Below, one piece after another: positions 1-8,897 of a stretch of DNA of 64,000 nucleotides (positions are counted from its first letter, which is position 1; every line of letters starts with the position of its first letter). Source of the stretch: VAZQ01 sp963744275 (GTDB lineage: Bacteria; Pseudomonadota; Alphaproteobacteria; Rhizobiales; Xanthobacteraceae); assembly GCA_963744275.1 (NCBI GenBank), contig CAVUSX010000025.1, forward strand, positions 328,591-392,590, written 5' to 3'. Both the position numbers and the translations under genes were made by a program. Below the pieces are notes generated by a model. The model was not told the DNA's origin, did no database searches, and was given only the letters and a program-made list of their open reading frames with translations.

Positions 1-123
1 ACTCCCTAGCGGGCGCCTCTTGCGAGCGCTCCATGGCACGGACGGCGGGCCGAAAGCTTATAGGCGAAGCGCGGGCAGGGCAATGTCGTAATCCTGGCGA
101 CACTGTTGTCCGGCCTTGGCTCG

Positions 124-153
124 TAGCCCGGATGGAGCGAAGCGAAATCCGGG
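124..153. repeat. REP-like palindrome (GTAGCCCGGAT type)
   Basis: The segment runs from GTAGCCCGGAT to ATCCGGG, so CCCGGAT pairs with ATCCGGG around a loop rich in GAGCGAAGCG. Short elements beginning GTAGCCCGGAT are common between genes in proteobacteria. It lies about 50 nt beyond the stop codon of the minus-strand ABC permease, where it could act as a transcription stop. Apart from it I see nothing convincing in bases 1-201. Confidence 0.5.
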
Positions 154-201
154 AACGCCGATCCCGCATTCCGCTGCCGCTCCATGCGGGCATCGCCACC
201 C

Positions 202-1418
202 TCACTGCGCCGTGAGCCCCTGAATGACCGAGCGCCGATAGCTGATGAAGGCCGGCACGGTCGCGACGATCAGGCCGAACGCGATCATGCCGCCCACCAG
301 CATCAATTCGTCCGGCACCGATCTGCGCCGGCAGCACGATCCCGGTCGCGCGCGTGATCATGTGCGAGATCGCCATGGCGGCGCCGGCTCCCAGCAGCAA
401 TCCGCCGAGCGCGCCGGCGACCGCGATGACGGCGATCTGGGTCCAGACGCAAAGGAAGATATAGAGCCGCGGCGCGCCGAGCGCGCGCAGCACCGCGAAT
501 TGCCGGCGATGCAGCGTCAGGATCGCCATGACGCCGGCCAGCATGGCGATCACCACCAGGCCCTGGGTGGCGAGCGCGAGCCAGCTCATCAGCTCGCGGA
601 TGTCGCCCAGCACCTCATAGAGCCGGATCAGCGCCTCGGCCGGAAAGAACGCCATGCTGAGCGGCGTGCGGTAGAGGTTGCGCAGCCCATAGGCGGCGTT
701 GATGGTGGTCGGCTTGATCACGATCGCCGGCACGCCCGGCACGCGGGCCGGCGTCGAACGGCGGGCCGATGCGGTTCTCGCCCTCGGCATGGCCGGTCGG
801 CAGGCCATGCACCCGCCAGACGAACTCGATCGGGGCGATCACGGAATTGTCCCACGGCGTTCCGGTCGGCTTCATGCGCCCGACCACCGTCAGGGTCTGC
901 GGGGTGCTGGACGCGTGCCGTGCCGGCTTCAGAAACGGGTTGCGGCCATGGTCGGGATGGAAGCTCTCGCCCATCGCGACGCCGGCCGCCGCGCCCGCCA
1001 CCGCCTCGCCTTCGGCCGCGAACACGCGGCCTTCCTGCAATCCGCCCGACAGATAGTCGACGAAGGCCGGCACCGTGCCGACGATGGGAGAGCCGCGGAT
1101 ATTGTCGCCGAAGCCGAGCGGCGCCGATATCTTGGCGCGCGGCTCCGCCAGCACCCGGCCGACCATGCTCGGGTCGAGCAACGGCACCGTGCCGGGGCGC
1201 AGATAGATCCCCGCCAGCACCACGTCGGTCTCGCTGCCGGGCGCCGCCACCATGAGATCGAACTTGTCGGCGGCGCGCGCGCTGCCGATCCGCAGCGCCG
1301 CCTCCTGGGTGGTGATGCCGACCCCGATGGCGGTCGCCACCGCGACCAGGAGGATGAACAAGAGATAGGTGCCGCGATGGCGGACGATCGTGGCGCGCAC
1401 GACCAGGAAGGGGTTCAT
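202..1418 (-). CDS. FtsX/MacB-type ABC transporter permease (reading frame broken twice)
   Basis: Inner-membrane permease of an FtsX/MacB/LolC-type ABC system. The N-terminus has a short cytoplasmic lead and one membrane helix (LLFILLVAVATAIGVGI). A large periplasmic domain follows, then C-terminal helices that become readable once the frames are joined (ending VPAFISYRRSVIQGLTAQ, stop at 202-204). The frame changes near 755 and again near 318, where one surplus G explains the shift. Its ATG overlaps the stop of the ATPase gene as ATGA. MacB-like exporters move lipoproteins, peptides or small hydrophobic molecules, but the substrate here is unknown. I interpret the breaks as sequence errors, because protein-like sequence continues in register on both sides. 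Confidence 0.8.
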
Positions 1419-2134
1419 GTCGCTGCCTGCCTTTGCGGGTCATCCGGCCGTGATCGAGCGCCACCGTGTTGGAGAAGCGCCGCAGCAGCTCCTGATCGTG
1501 ACTGATCGCGATCACGGTGCGTCCGTCCCGCGCCGAAAGCTGCAGCAGTATGTCGATGACGACGTCGCCGGCCTTGGCGTCGAGGCTCGCGGTCGGCTCG
1601 TCGGCCAGGATCACGGGCGGATCGAACAAGAGCGCGCGCGCGATCGCGACGCGCTGCTGCTCGCCGCGCGACAGGCTGGCCGTGCTCTTGCGCGCCTGCG
1701 GCACGGAAAAGTGATCGAGCAGCGCGACCGCCCGCGCGCGGGTGGCGCGGTCGGCGGCGAAGCGCTCGAAGCTCGCCGGCAACAGCACGTTCTGCAGCGG
1801 CGTGAGCTCCGGCAGCAGATGGAAGTCCTGGAACGCGAAGCCGACGGTGTGCCGCCGCCAGCGGTCGCGGGCCGATTCCCGCCTCGCGGAGAATGTCGCG
1901 CCCGCCCCAGAGCACGCGCCCGCGCTGCGGCCGCAAGAGGCCGCCGATGGCGTAGAGGAAGGTCGATTTGCCCGAGCCCGACGGACCGGTGACGGCCAGG
2001 CGCGAGCCGGGCGGCACGCTCAATTGCTCGATCTCGAGCGCCGCCACCGCGCCGGCCCCGTTGGAATAGCGGACCTGCAGGCCCTCGATCTCGAGATCGG
2101 GCGCTCGCAGCGTCCCCGGCTTGGCTTCATTCAA
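1415..2134 (-). CDS. ABC transporter ATP-binding protein, LolD/MacB type (frame broken)
   Basis: Cytoplasmic ATPase partner of the downstream permease. The Walker A motif GPSGSGKST lies near residues 50-58. The Q-loop (GFAFQDFHLLPELTPLQN), signature (SLSRGEQQRVAIARALL), Walker B (VILADEPTASLD) and H-loop (VIAISHDQ) lie in a second frame after a break near 1880. There an extra C in a CCC run explains the shift. A second shift near 1430 restores the stop that overlaps the permease ATG. LolD/MacB-class ATPases are about 220-240 residues, which fits this span. It forms an operon with the periplasmic protein upstream and the permease downstream. Confidence 0.82.
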   Translation of the reverse strand: MNEAKPGTLRAPDLEIEGLQVRYSNGAGAVAALEIEQLSVPPGSRLAVTGPSGSGKSTFLYAIGGLLRPQRGRVLWGGRDILREAGIGPRPLAAAHRRLRVPGLPSAAGAHAAAERAVAGELRALRRRPRHPRAGGRAARSLFRAAGAQEHGQPVARRAAARRDRARALVRSARDPGRRADREPRRQGRRRRHRHTAAAFGAGRTHRDRDQSRSGAAAALLQHGGARSRPDDPQRQAAT

Positions 2135-2140
2135 CGAGGG

Positions 2141-2617
2141 TCAGACCTTTGTGTATTTGGCGTCACGCAGCCGCACCAGGCTGACGAAGCCGGTGGCCTC
2201 ATCGGTATAGGTTCCGATCTCCAGAGTGCCGCTGACGTCGAGCAGGCGGTCATAGGCGAGCGCGCGCACCGGCCGGCTGAGATTGACCAGAACGATATCG
2301 TCCGGCCAGCTGGCGGCGGCGTCGCAGAACGGGCAGATGGCGGTCGGCAGGCTGGTGAGCACGAAGAAATCGATCTCCGGCTTCAAGGGCGGCGCCATGT
2401 AGCCGTGCATCTCCACCATCGTGCCGGCGAGCTTGCGCGCCTTCTCGGTGTACTGATCGTCGGCGACCGTCAGGTCGGTGAAGGTAACGAGCTCCGCCGC
2501 GCGCGCCGGCAGGGCGGCGAACGGCGCCAGGCAGGCGAGACCGAGCATCGATCGCCGGGACAGGAGCGAGCGATCCGTGTATCCGGCTCGAACCGCGTTG
2601 CGGGTCTTTATCATCAT
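2141..2617 (-). CDS. Exported protein of unknown function, DUF3299-like, with ABC exporter
   Basis: 158-residue protein with a twin-arginine-like leader (RRSMLGLACLAPFAALPARA, cleavage probably after ARA), so periplasmic. The mature part contains GYMAPPLKPEIDFFVL followed by CPFC and a C-terminal beta-rich segment. The GYM.P segment followed by a Cys-containing stretch resembles DUF3299-type periplasmic proteins, which are often encoded beside MacB-like ABC systems. That assignment is tentative. It is the first gene of the three-gene minus-strand operon, 6 nt before the ATPase ATG. The CPFC motif might bind metal or be redox active, but nothing shows this directly. Confidence 0.6.
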   Translation of the reverse strand: MMIKTRNAVRAGYTDRSLLSRRSMLGLACLAPFAALPARAAELVTFTDLTVADDQYTEKARKLAGTMVEMHGYMAPPLKPEIDFFVLTSLPTAICPFCDAAASWPDDIVLVNLSRPVRALAYDRLLDVSGTLEIGTYTDEATGFVSLVRLRDAKYTKV

Positions 2618-2685
2618 GGATCACCTCGTCAGCCGGGATTCTCTGCTTTACCTGCTGAATCGTCAAGCATCCCATTGCAGCCATT

Positions 2686-2885
2686 GTAGGGTGGGCAAAG
2701 GCGCGCAGCGCCGTGCCCACGCGCGCCGCCGAGTTGGGCACGGCGGTCCGACCATACGGCGTCGCTGCGCGCCGTCCGGCAAGACACCTGCCGTGTCACG
2801 CGCTGCCGGGGGACATCTTGATCGGCACATTCCGATTGGCGCTACGACGCGTGGGCACGGCGCTGCGCGCCTTTGCCCACCCTAC
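2686..2885. repeat. Pair of 38-bp REP arms, head to head (family a)
   Basis: The left arm at 2686-2723 begins GTAGGGTGGGCAAAGG. Its exact reverse complement occupies 2848-2885, giving 38 of 38 matching bases around a loop of about 124 bp. The GTAG head and GC-rich stem match the known form of REP sequences used by RAYT transposases. The right arm lies 53 nt before the start codon of the RAYT gene, and a third copy lies just after that gene. Confidence 0.85.
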
Positions 2886-2938
2886 GCGGCCGTGCCAAAA
2901 TCGGCGCGACACGTGATCTGAAACACCGCTATTTCACC

Positions 2939-3468
2939 ATGACACGCTACCGTCGCGCCAAAATCGAGGCTGGTACCTTCTTCTTCACCGTGACGCTCGC
3001 AAACCGATCGAGCACTCTGCTGATTCAGGAAATCGATCGGCTTCGGAGCGCGTATGTCTCCGCTCAAGGACGTTTTCCGTTCAAAACGATAGCGATCTGC
3101 GTTCTGCCCGACCACCTGCACGCTGTCTGGTCCCTACCGCCGGACGACGCGGATTTCCCGCTGCGCTGGAACCTGATCAAGAGCGGCTTTTCACGCGGGC
3201 TCCCCACGAGCGCAAATCGAACCGAGAGCAAGATAGCCAAGCGCGAGAAGGGAATTTGGCAGCGTCGTTATTGGGAGCATGCGATTCGCGACGACGCAGA
3301 CCTGGCGCGACATGTCGATTACATCCACTTCAATCCCGTAAAACACGGTTGTGTGGCCCAAGTTGCGATTGGCCGCACAGCAGCTTCCATCGCTTCGTCA
3401 CGGAGGGGATTTTGCCACCGGACTGGGGTGGCGACCTCGGCGAAATGATCGGCGGGTTCGGAGAATAG
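2939..3468 (+). CDS. REP-associated tyrosine transposase (RAYT, Y1 transposase family)
   Basis: Single-strand DNA nuclease of the IS200/IS605-like Y1 family. It shows the metal-binding HxH-type segment (PDHLHAVWSLP) and the later WQRRYWEHAIRDDADLARHV followed by DYIHFNPVKHG, with the likely catalytic tyrosine in DYIHFN. These are hallmarks of RAYTs. The reading frame breaks near 3361, where one base appears missing. The next frame supplies the normal tail (DWPHSSFHRFVTEGILPPDW) to a stop at 3466-3468. It is flanked by 38-bp direct copies of a GTAG-headed repeat at 2848-2885 and 3481-3518. RAYTs are usually domesticated and thought to mobilise or maintain REP elements. Confidence 0.88.
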
Positions 3469-3480
3469 TCGGTAGGCCGA

Positions 3481-3518
3481 CGCGTGGGCATGGCGCTGCG
3501 CGCCTTTGCCCACCCTAC
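3481..3518. repeat. Third 38-bp REP arm, direct copy flanking the RAYT gene
   Basis: Matches the arm at 2848-2885 in the same orientation at 37 of 38 positions. It starts 13 nt after the RAYT stop codon and ends CCACCCTAC. The RAYT gene is therefore bracketed by near-identical direct repeats. The remaining gap to the amidohydrolase (3519-3822) holds no gene I can support and presumably carries the promoter of that gene. Confidence 0.85.
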
Positions 3519-3822
3519 AAAACCCCGCTTCGTGCGTGGAATCCTCACGGTCTCCCGCCATGAGTGCAGGGTCGCGGCGAACAGAATGCCGCAGCCCCGA
3601 AAAGTCCGGAGCGCGGGTCGCGCTATTGCTGATCACCAGAAATTGTGAGACCGTTTCGGCCCTCAGACGCGACATCGATCGGATCATGCGCCGCAATCGC
3701 GGCAGTGCACAATCCCGGGTGCTCGCGACGGCATGATCGAACCGGATATTGGAAAGTGGCTTGGAAGCCGAGCCGGAACCGATGCGGAAGTCATCGGCGG
3801 CCGACGGCAGGGAAGGGAAGAG

Positions 3823-5532
3823 ATGTTCACGAAAGCATTCGCGACCGTAGCGTTGATCGCGGCCGGCGCCGCGGCGCCCGGCATCGAGGCGCAGGCGCAA
3901 ACGCCGGCACCCGTGACGGTCATCCAAGGCGGATTGTTGATCGACGGCACCGGACGTCCGCCGATCGAGAATTCCGTGATCGTGATCGAAGGCGACCGCT
4001 TCAAGGCCGTCGGCCGCAGCGGCGAGGTCGCCATTCCGGCCGGCGCCCAGGTCATCGACGTCAAGGGCAAGACCGTCATGCCCGGCTTCATCGACGGCCA
4101 TTGTCACTGGGAGGCCTTCTGGGGCGAGCTCTATCTCCATCTCGGCATCACCACCTGCGTGGAGATCGAGACCAACCAGGACGGTCCCTGGGCGCTCGCC
4201 CAGAAGGACGGCACCAATATGGGCAAGATTCGCGGTCCGCGCATTTGGCCCTCCGGACAGGCGCTCGGCGCGCGCATGGGCGAGCTCGAGACCGAAGGAT
4301 CGCGCGCCTGGCGCGGCTACATCGCGATCGACAATGCCGAGCAGGCCCGCGCCGCCGTGCAGCAGAAGAAGCGGGACGGCTACGATGTGATCAAGCTCAG
4401 CGAGTACCTCACGCCCGATCTGGTGAAGGCGGTCGCCGACGAAGCCCATCGGATCGGCATGGGGGTGACGGGCCACACCTGGGACGCCATCGCGTCGGCC
4501 AATGCCGGCGTCGACGGCGTCGAGCATATCTGGGGCGTCGGCTACACCTCGATCATGGACCTCGATCGCCGGCGCAAGCTCGCGGTCGACCGCACCGCCG
4601 GCCGGATCGACGCCGAGGTGGCGGGCGCGCTCTACGAGACCGAGAACTACGACAAGGTCATCGCCCCGATGGTGGAGCATCACGTGGCCTGGACCCCCAC
4701 CATCGCCAAGTGGCTGCGGCCGCTGTCTCCGAGCGCGCAGCGCTTCTGGGCGAAGGAGCAGGAGATCCTCGGCGATCCCAACAGCAACTTTCCGGCCGCC
4801 GTTCGCATCGTGACCGAGTACACCACCGAGAAGCTGTTCAAGCGCTACAAGCCCGAGCAGCTCGAGCAAACCAAGATCGGCTACGCCAAGGCCAATGAAT
4901 TCATCCGGCGTTTCGTGCAGGCCGGCGGCATTCTCAAGGAAGGCTCCAACTCCCCGCGCGGCATGGCCGGCCTCCTGATGCATGAAGGCATGACCATGGA
5001 CGTCGAGGCCGGCGTGCCGCCCATGAAAGTGATCCAGGCCGCCACCATCAACGTCGCCAAGACCTTCCGCAAGGACAAGGACTACGGCAGCGTCGAGCCC
5101 GGCAAGGTGGCGGACCTCTCGATCGTCGAGGGCAATCCGCTGCAGGACATGTGGGCGACCACCAACGTCAAGATGGTGGTGACCAACGGCAAGCTGGTCG
5201 ACATCGGATTTCACAAATACGTCAATCCGATTCCGGAGTTCAATTCCTGGCAGCAATTGTCGGAGCATATCGTCGTCACTCCGTACGCGGTGACGCAGGC
5301 GACCGGGCCCACGGTGCTCAAGGTGAAGGGCAGAGGGTTCTGGCCCTTCCATCAGGTGCTCTTGAACGGCAAGGAGCTGGAGACCCAATTCGTCAGCCGC
5401 AACGAGCTCGATGCGATGCTTCCGGCCGACGCGATCGCGGAGGCCGGGATGTACAAGGTCACGGTGAAGAGCCGCGGCGAGCCGGTGGCTGAATCCTATC
5501 CGGCTCCGCTGGTGGTGCGGTTCAAGCAATAG
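3823..5532 (+). CDS. Secreted amidohydrolase family protein with C-terminal beta domain
   Basis: 569-residue protein with a signal peptide (FATVALIAAGAAAPGIEAQA), hence periplasmic. The amidohydrolase barrel shows H93-C-H95 (FIDGHCHWE), K191 (DVIKLSEY), H218 (GHTW) and H235 (VEHIWG), which resemble the metal ligands and bridging lysine of this superfamily. The position normally held by the catalytic aspartate reads EGSNSP, with N376. A C-terminal segment of about 100 residues (from about VVTPYAVTQATGP) looks like an Ig/IPT-type beta domain. I chose the start at 3823 because it directly precedes the signal peptide and has AAGGGAAGAG upstream. The substrate is unknown. Confidence 0.8.
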   Translation: MFTKAFATVALIAAGAAAPGIEAQAQTPAPVTVIQGGLLIDGTGRPPIENSVIVIEGDRFKAVGRSGEVAIPAGAQVIDVKGKTVMPGFIDGHCHWEAFWGELYLHLGITTCVEIETNQDGPWALAQKDGTNMGKIRGPRIWPSGQALGARMGELETEGSRAWRGYIAIDNAEQARAAVQQKKRDGYDVIKLSEYLTPDLVKAVADEAHRIGMGVTGHTWDAIASANAGVDGVEHIWGVGYTSIMDLDRRRKLAVDRTAGRIDAEVAGALYETENYDKVIAPMVEHHVAWTPTIAKWLRPLSPSAQRFWAKEQEILGDPNSNFPAAVRIVTEYTTEKLFKRYKPEQLEQTKIGYAKANEFIRRFVQAGGILKEGSNSPRGMAGLLMHEGMTMDVEAGVPPMKVIQAATINVAKTFRKDKDYGSVEPGKVADLSIVEGNPLQDMWATTNVKMVVTNGKLVDIGFHKYVNPIPEFNSWQQLSEHIVVTPYAVTQATGPTVLKVKGRGFWPFHQVLLNGKELETQFVSRNELDAMLPADAIAEAGMYKVTVKSRGEPVAESYPAPLVVRFKQ

Positions 5533-5748
5533 CGGCTTGCAAAGACAGCGCGAAGCAGCAACTCTGGGCGGGCGCTGCTTCAAGCAATAATGTAACAAGA
5601 CTGCGGCGCTCCCGCCGCGAGGGCATGTCCGGCTGCTGCGGCACGCCTTCGTTCGGGACTTGACCGTCTGCTCGACCTGGGGGCGAAATTCGGCTATCGC
5701 AGCGGTCCTCGACCGCTGACGGATGCTGTTCGCTTGGGAGGCGCGCCT

Positions 5749-7805
5749 ATGCTGGCCGACTTGCCGCATTTCAACAATGCGAGGCGGTATCTTGCGCCGC
5801 TCCTGATCATCGGAGCGATCTTCGCGGCGCTGGGGCTCGGCCTGACCGGCGCCATATCGGCGCATGCGAACGCCTATTGGCGCCTCGATCTCCCAATTCC
5901 GCGGGCGCTCGGTTTCGTCGGCGCCTCGTTCCTGGTCGCGGCCGCGGGCTTGCTGTCCGCCGGCCTCCTGGTCTTCGTCCGCCTCCGGTTGCTCGAGCAA
6001 GCAGCCCTGCCGCCGGTACCGGTGGCAGCCCCGATCAGCGTGCCGGCGAGGCGCGGGCGCGACCGCCCGCTGGCGGCGATTGCTGGCGCGCGCGCGCCCG
6101 CTCCTGGTCTGGCGTGTGGAGTGGCTGGCGGGCTGGCCGCAGGCGCTCGTCGCCTTGCTGTTCGGCGCCTTGGCGGTCGCCGGCGTGGCGGTGACGTGGC
6201 CGGTGACGCCGTTCGCGGCCGCCGATCCGACCACCCTGGAGATCCTGGGCGGCGCCCTGATCGTGGCGGCATTTCCGCTCCTGGTGCTTGGAGCGCTCGT
6301 TCGCCGGCGTGGCGGCCGAGATGCTGCCGGACGCCCCGCAGCTCGACCGCCTCCTGCGCATACCGTTGACGGTATGCCTGGGTCTCGGCATCGCGTCCGT
6401 GCTCCGCTTTCTCGGATTCACCTGGGCGATCCGGATCGAGCAGGGACTGGCCATCCTGGTCGTCGTGGTCGCGCTCGAGCTGGTGGTCCGCAGCCTGGCG
6501 GTCGCCTTCGTTCCGTTCGCGCCGATCACCCGGCGTCGCACCGTCGCGGACAGCAGCATTGCGGGCTTCCTGCGCTTTGCGCTGCCGAGCTTCCAGGCCT
6601 TCAACACCGCCGTGCGCCAGCAGTTCGGCATCGATTTGTCGCGCAGCTGGGCGCTCGCCTTCGTGCAGCGGGCCATGCTGCCGGTCGCCCTGGTGATGGG
6701 GGTATTGGCCTGGTGCGTCACCGGCATCACCGCGCTCGGCCTCAACGAGCGCGCGGTCTATGAGCGCTTCGGCAAGCCGGTCGCGGTGCTGGGGCCGGGC
6801 CTGCATCTCCATCTGCCCTGGCCCATGGGGGTGATGCGCTCGGTCGAGTTCGGCGTGATCCACGACATCCCGATCGCGATGTCGCCTTTGGGCGAGGCCG
6901 GGCCGGCCGCGCGACCGAGCGCCGGGGTCGATCAGCAGCAGCAATTGGCCGGCGCGGAAGCCAATCCGCCGGCATCGGCCGACCGGCTGTGGGATGCGTC
7001 ACACCCCTCCGAGCAGAGCTACCTGATCGCCAGCGAAGCCAACGGCCAGCAGACCTTCCAGATCGCGGACGCGGATTTGCGCGTGGTCTATCGGGTCGGC
7101 CTGACCGATGCGGACGCCATGAATTCGGCCTATCGGGTGGCCGACCCCGAGACTCTCATCATGGCCTCGACCGGCCAGCTGTTGGTGCGGTACTTCGCCC
7201 GCTACACGCTGCCGGACGTGCTCGGACAGAGCCGCGATGCCTTCACCAAGGATTTTCGCACCGCCCTGCAGGATCAATTGGATCGATTGTCGAGCGGCAT
7301 CGAGGCGATCTCGGTGGTGGTCGAGGCGATCCATCCGCCGGCCGGCGCCGCCTCCGCCTATCACAACGTGCAGGCCGCCGAGATCCTCGCCAATTCGCAG
7401 ATCGCGGTGCAGCGCGCGAGCGCCATTCACTCCATCAAATCGGCGCAGCAGGGCGCCATGGAGGACCGCAACAAGGCGACCGCGGCGGCCTCCGAGCTGG
7501 TCACCCAAGCCCGCAGCGAAGGCACGCTGTTCGATGCCGATCGCGAGGCGCGGCAGCGGGACGGCGAGGCGTTCCTGTTCGAGCGGCGCTCCGAGCGTCT
7601 GACCTCGGGCCTGGCGAAATCGGAGACGATCGTGATCGATCACCGCTTGAAGGGCCAGAACGGCCCGGTCATCGATCTGCGCAGCTTCGGCGGCGGAGCG
7701 CAGGCGGCGCGACGCGACATCGTGTTCCCGCCCGGCAAGAATTACGGCTCCGAAGAGGACGATGACGAACCCACGCTTCCACCCATTTCAGGATCACAAC
7801 GATGA
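5749..7805 (+). CDS. Polytopic SPFH/HflK-like membrane protein (frame broken twice)
   Basis: Start at 5749, preceded by GGGAGG seven bases upstream. Joined frames give about 685 residues. The first part has roughly six hydrophobic helices (for example YLAPLLIIGAIFAALGLGL, LVALLFGALAVAGVAVTWP, LAILVVVVALELVVRSL). One more helix (LPVALVMGVLAWCVTGI) leads directly into an SPFH/HflK domain (LNERAVYERFGKPVAVLGPG, LHLHLPWP), followed by a charged helical region rich in Ala, Glu and Lys. Ordinary HflK has a single helix, so the polytopic N-terminus is unusual. Breaks near 6070 (a GC repeat) and 6290 look like indels. Its stop overlaps the next ATG. SPFH proteins scaffold membrane microdomains and modulate proteases; the role here is unknown. 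Confidence 0.8.
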
Positions 7806-8897
7806 CGCTCGGGCACCATCACCACGGTCATCACCACCACGGCCACGGCCATGACGGCCACGACCATGCGGCGCATGACGACGGACGCAAAGGCCTGTTC
7901 GCGCGCTACGGCCGCTTCGTGGTCGCCTTCCTGATCGTCGCCGCCGCCGTGCTGAGTGCCTGCCTGGTGCTGGTCGGGCCCGGCCAGGCCATCGTGGTGA
8001 CCCGCTTCGGCGACCCGATCAACGTTCTCACCGAACCGGGGCTGGCCTGGAAGATGCCGGCCCCGATCGAGAGCACCATCGACGTCGATCTGCGGCTGCG
8101 CACCACCTCGAGCGGCCTGCAGGACGTGGGAACCCGCGACGGCCTGCGGATCCTGATCCAGGCCTATGTGGCCTGGCAGGTGCCGGCGGAGCCCGAGCGC
8201 ATCCGGCAGTTCCTGCGCGCCGTGCGCAATCAGCCCGATGTGGCGGCGCAGCAATTGCGCAGCTTCGTGGGCTCGGCGCTGGAGATCACGGCGGCGAGCT
8301 TCGATCTGGCCAACCTCGTGAATACCGATCCCGCCAAGGTGCAGCTGAGCGACCTGGAGAGCCGCCTGCGCGAGCGCCTCGACGATCAGGCCCTCAAGGT
8401 CTACGGCGTGACCATCCGCCAGGTCGGCATCGAGCGCTTGACGCTGCCGACCGAAACCCTCAATGCGACCGTCGCCAGAATGCGGGCCGAGCGCGAGACC
8501 GTCGCGGCCGAGCGTCAGGCGGAGGGCCAGCGGGCGGCGGCCGAGATCGCCTCCAATGCCGATCGCGACGCCCGGGTGTTGCGCGCCAAGGCCAAGGCCG
8601 AGGCCGCCGGCATCGACGCCAAATCGCGGCTGGAGGCGGCCGACATCTACGGCAAGGCCTATAACAGCGCCCCCGATCTCTACATGCTGCTGCGTTCGCT
8701 CGACACGCTCGACACCGTGGTGGGCGCCAATACGCGGCTGATCCTGCGCACCGACGCGGCGCCGTTCCGGGTGCTGGTCGAGGGACCGGCCCACGCCGCG
8801 GCTGCCGGCCGCCACGCCCGCGGCCCCGGCCGCACCCGCCCCGACGACACCCACACCAGCGCCTCCCCATGGCCCGAGCCAGGAGGAATCACAATGA
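7802..8897 (+). CDS. HflC-like SPFH protein with histidine-rich N-terminus
   Basis: About 365 residues. The first 25 residues hold 13 histidines (GHHHHGHHHHGHGHDGHDH), a likely Zn, Ni or Co binding tail on the cytoplasmic side. One membrane helix (RFVVAFLIVAAAVLSACLVLV) follows, then an SPFH domain (GPGQAIVVTRFGDPINVLTEPG, LAWKMPAP) and a coiled-coil region (RAERETVAAERQAEGQRAA). The tail is Pro/Ala rich and ends PSQEESQ, with its TGA overlapping the next ATG. That tail is read only after a frame change near 8785, where an extra G in GGG explains the shift. Without the correction it would falsely fuse to the next gene. The ATG overlaps the upstream stop. Confidence 0.85.

Noticed and set aside
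2873..2938. Earlier in-frame start for the RAYT gene
   Set aside because: The extra residues would be encoded by the REP arm itself. The ATG at 2939 gives the usual family N-terminus.
3319..6234. 971-codon minus-strand open frame spanning RAYT end, amidohydrolase and SPFH start
   Set aside because: Crosses unrelated genes and repeats and has no recognisable domain. A GC-driven shadow.
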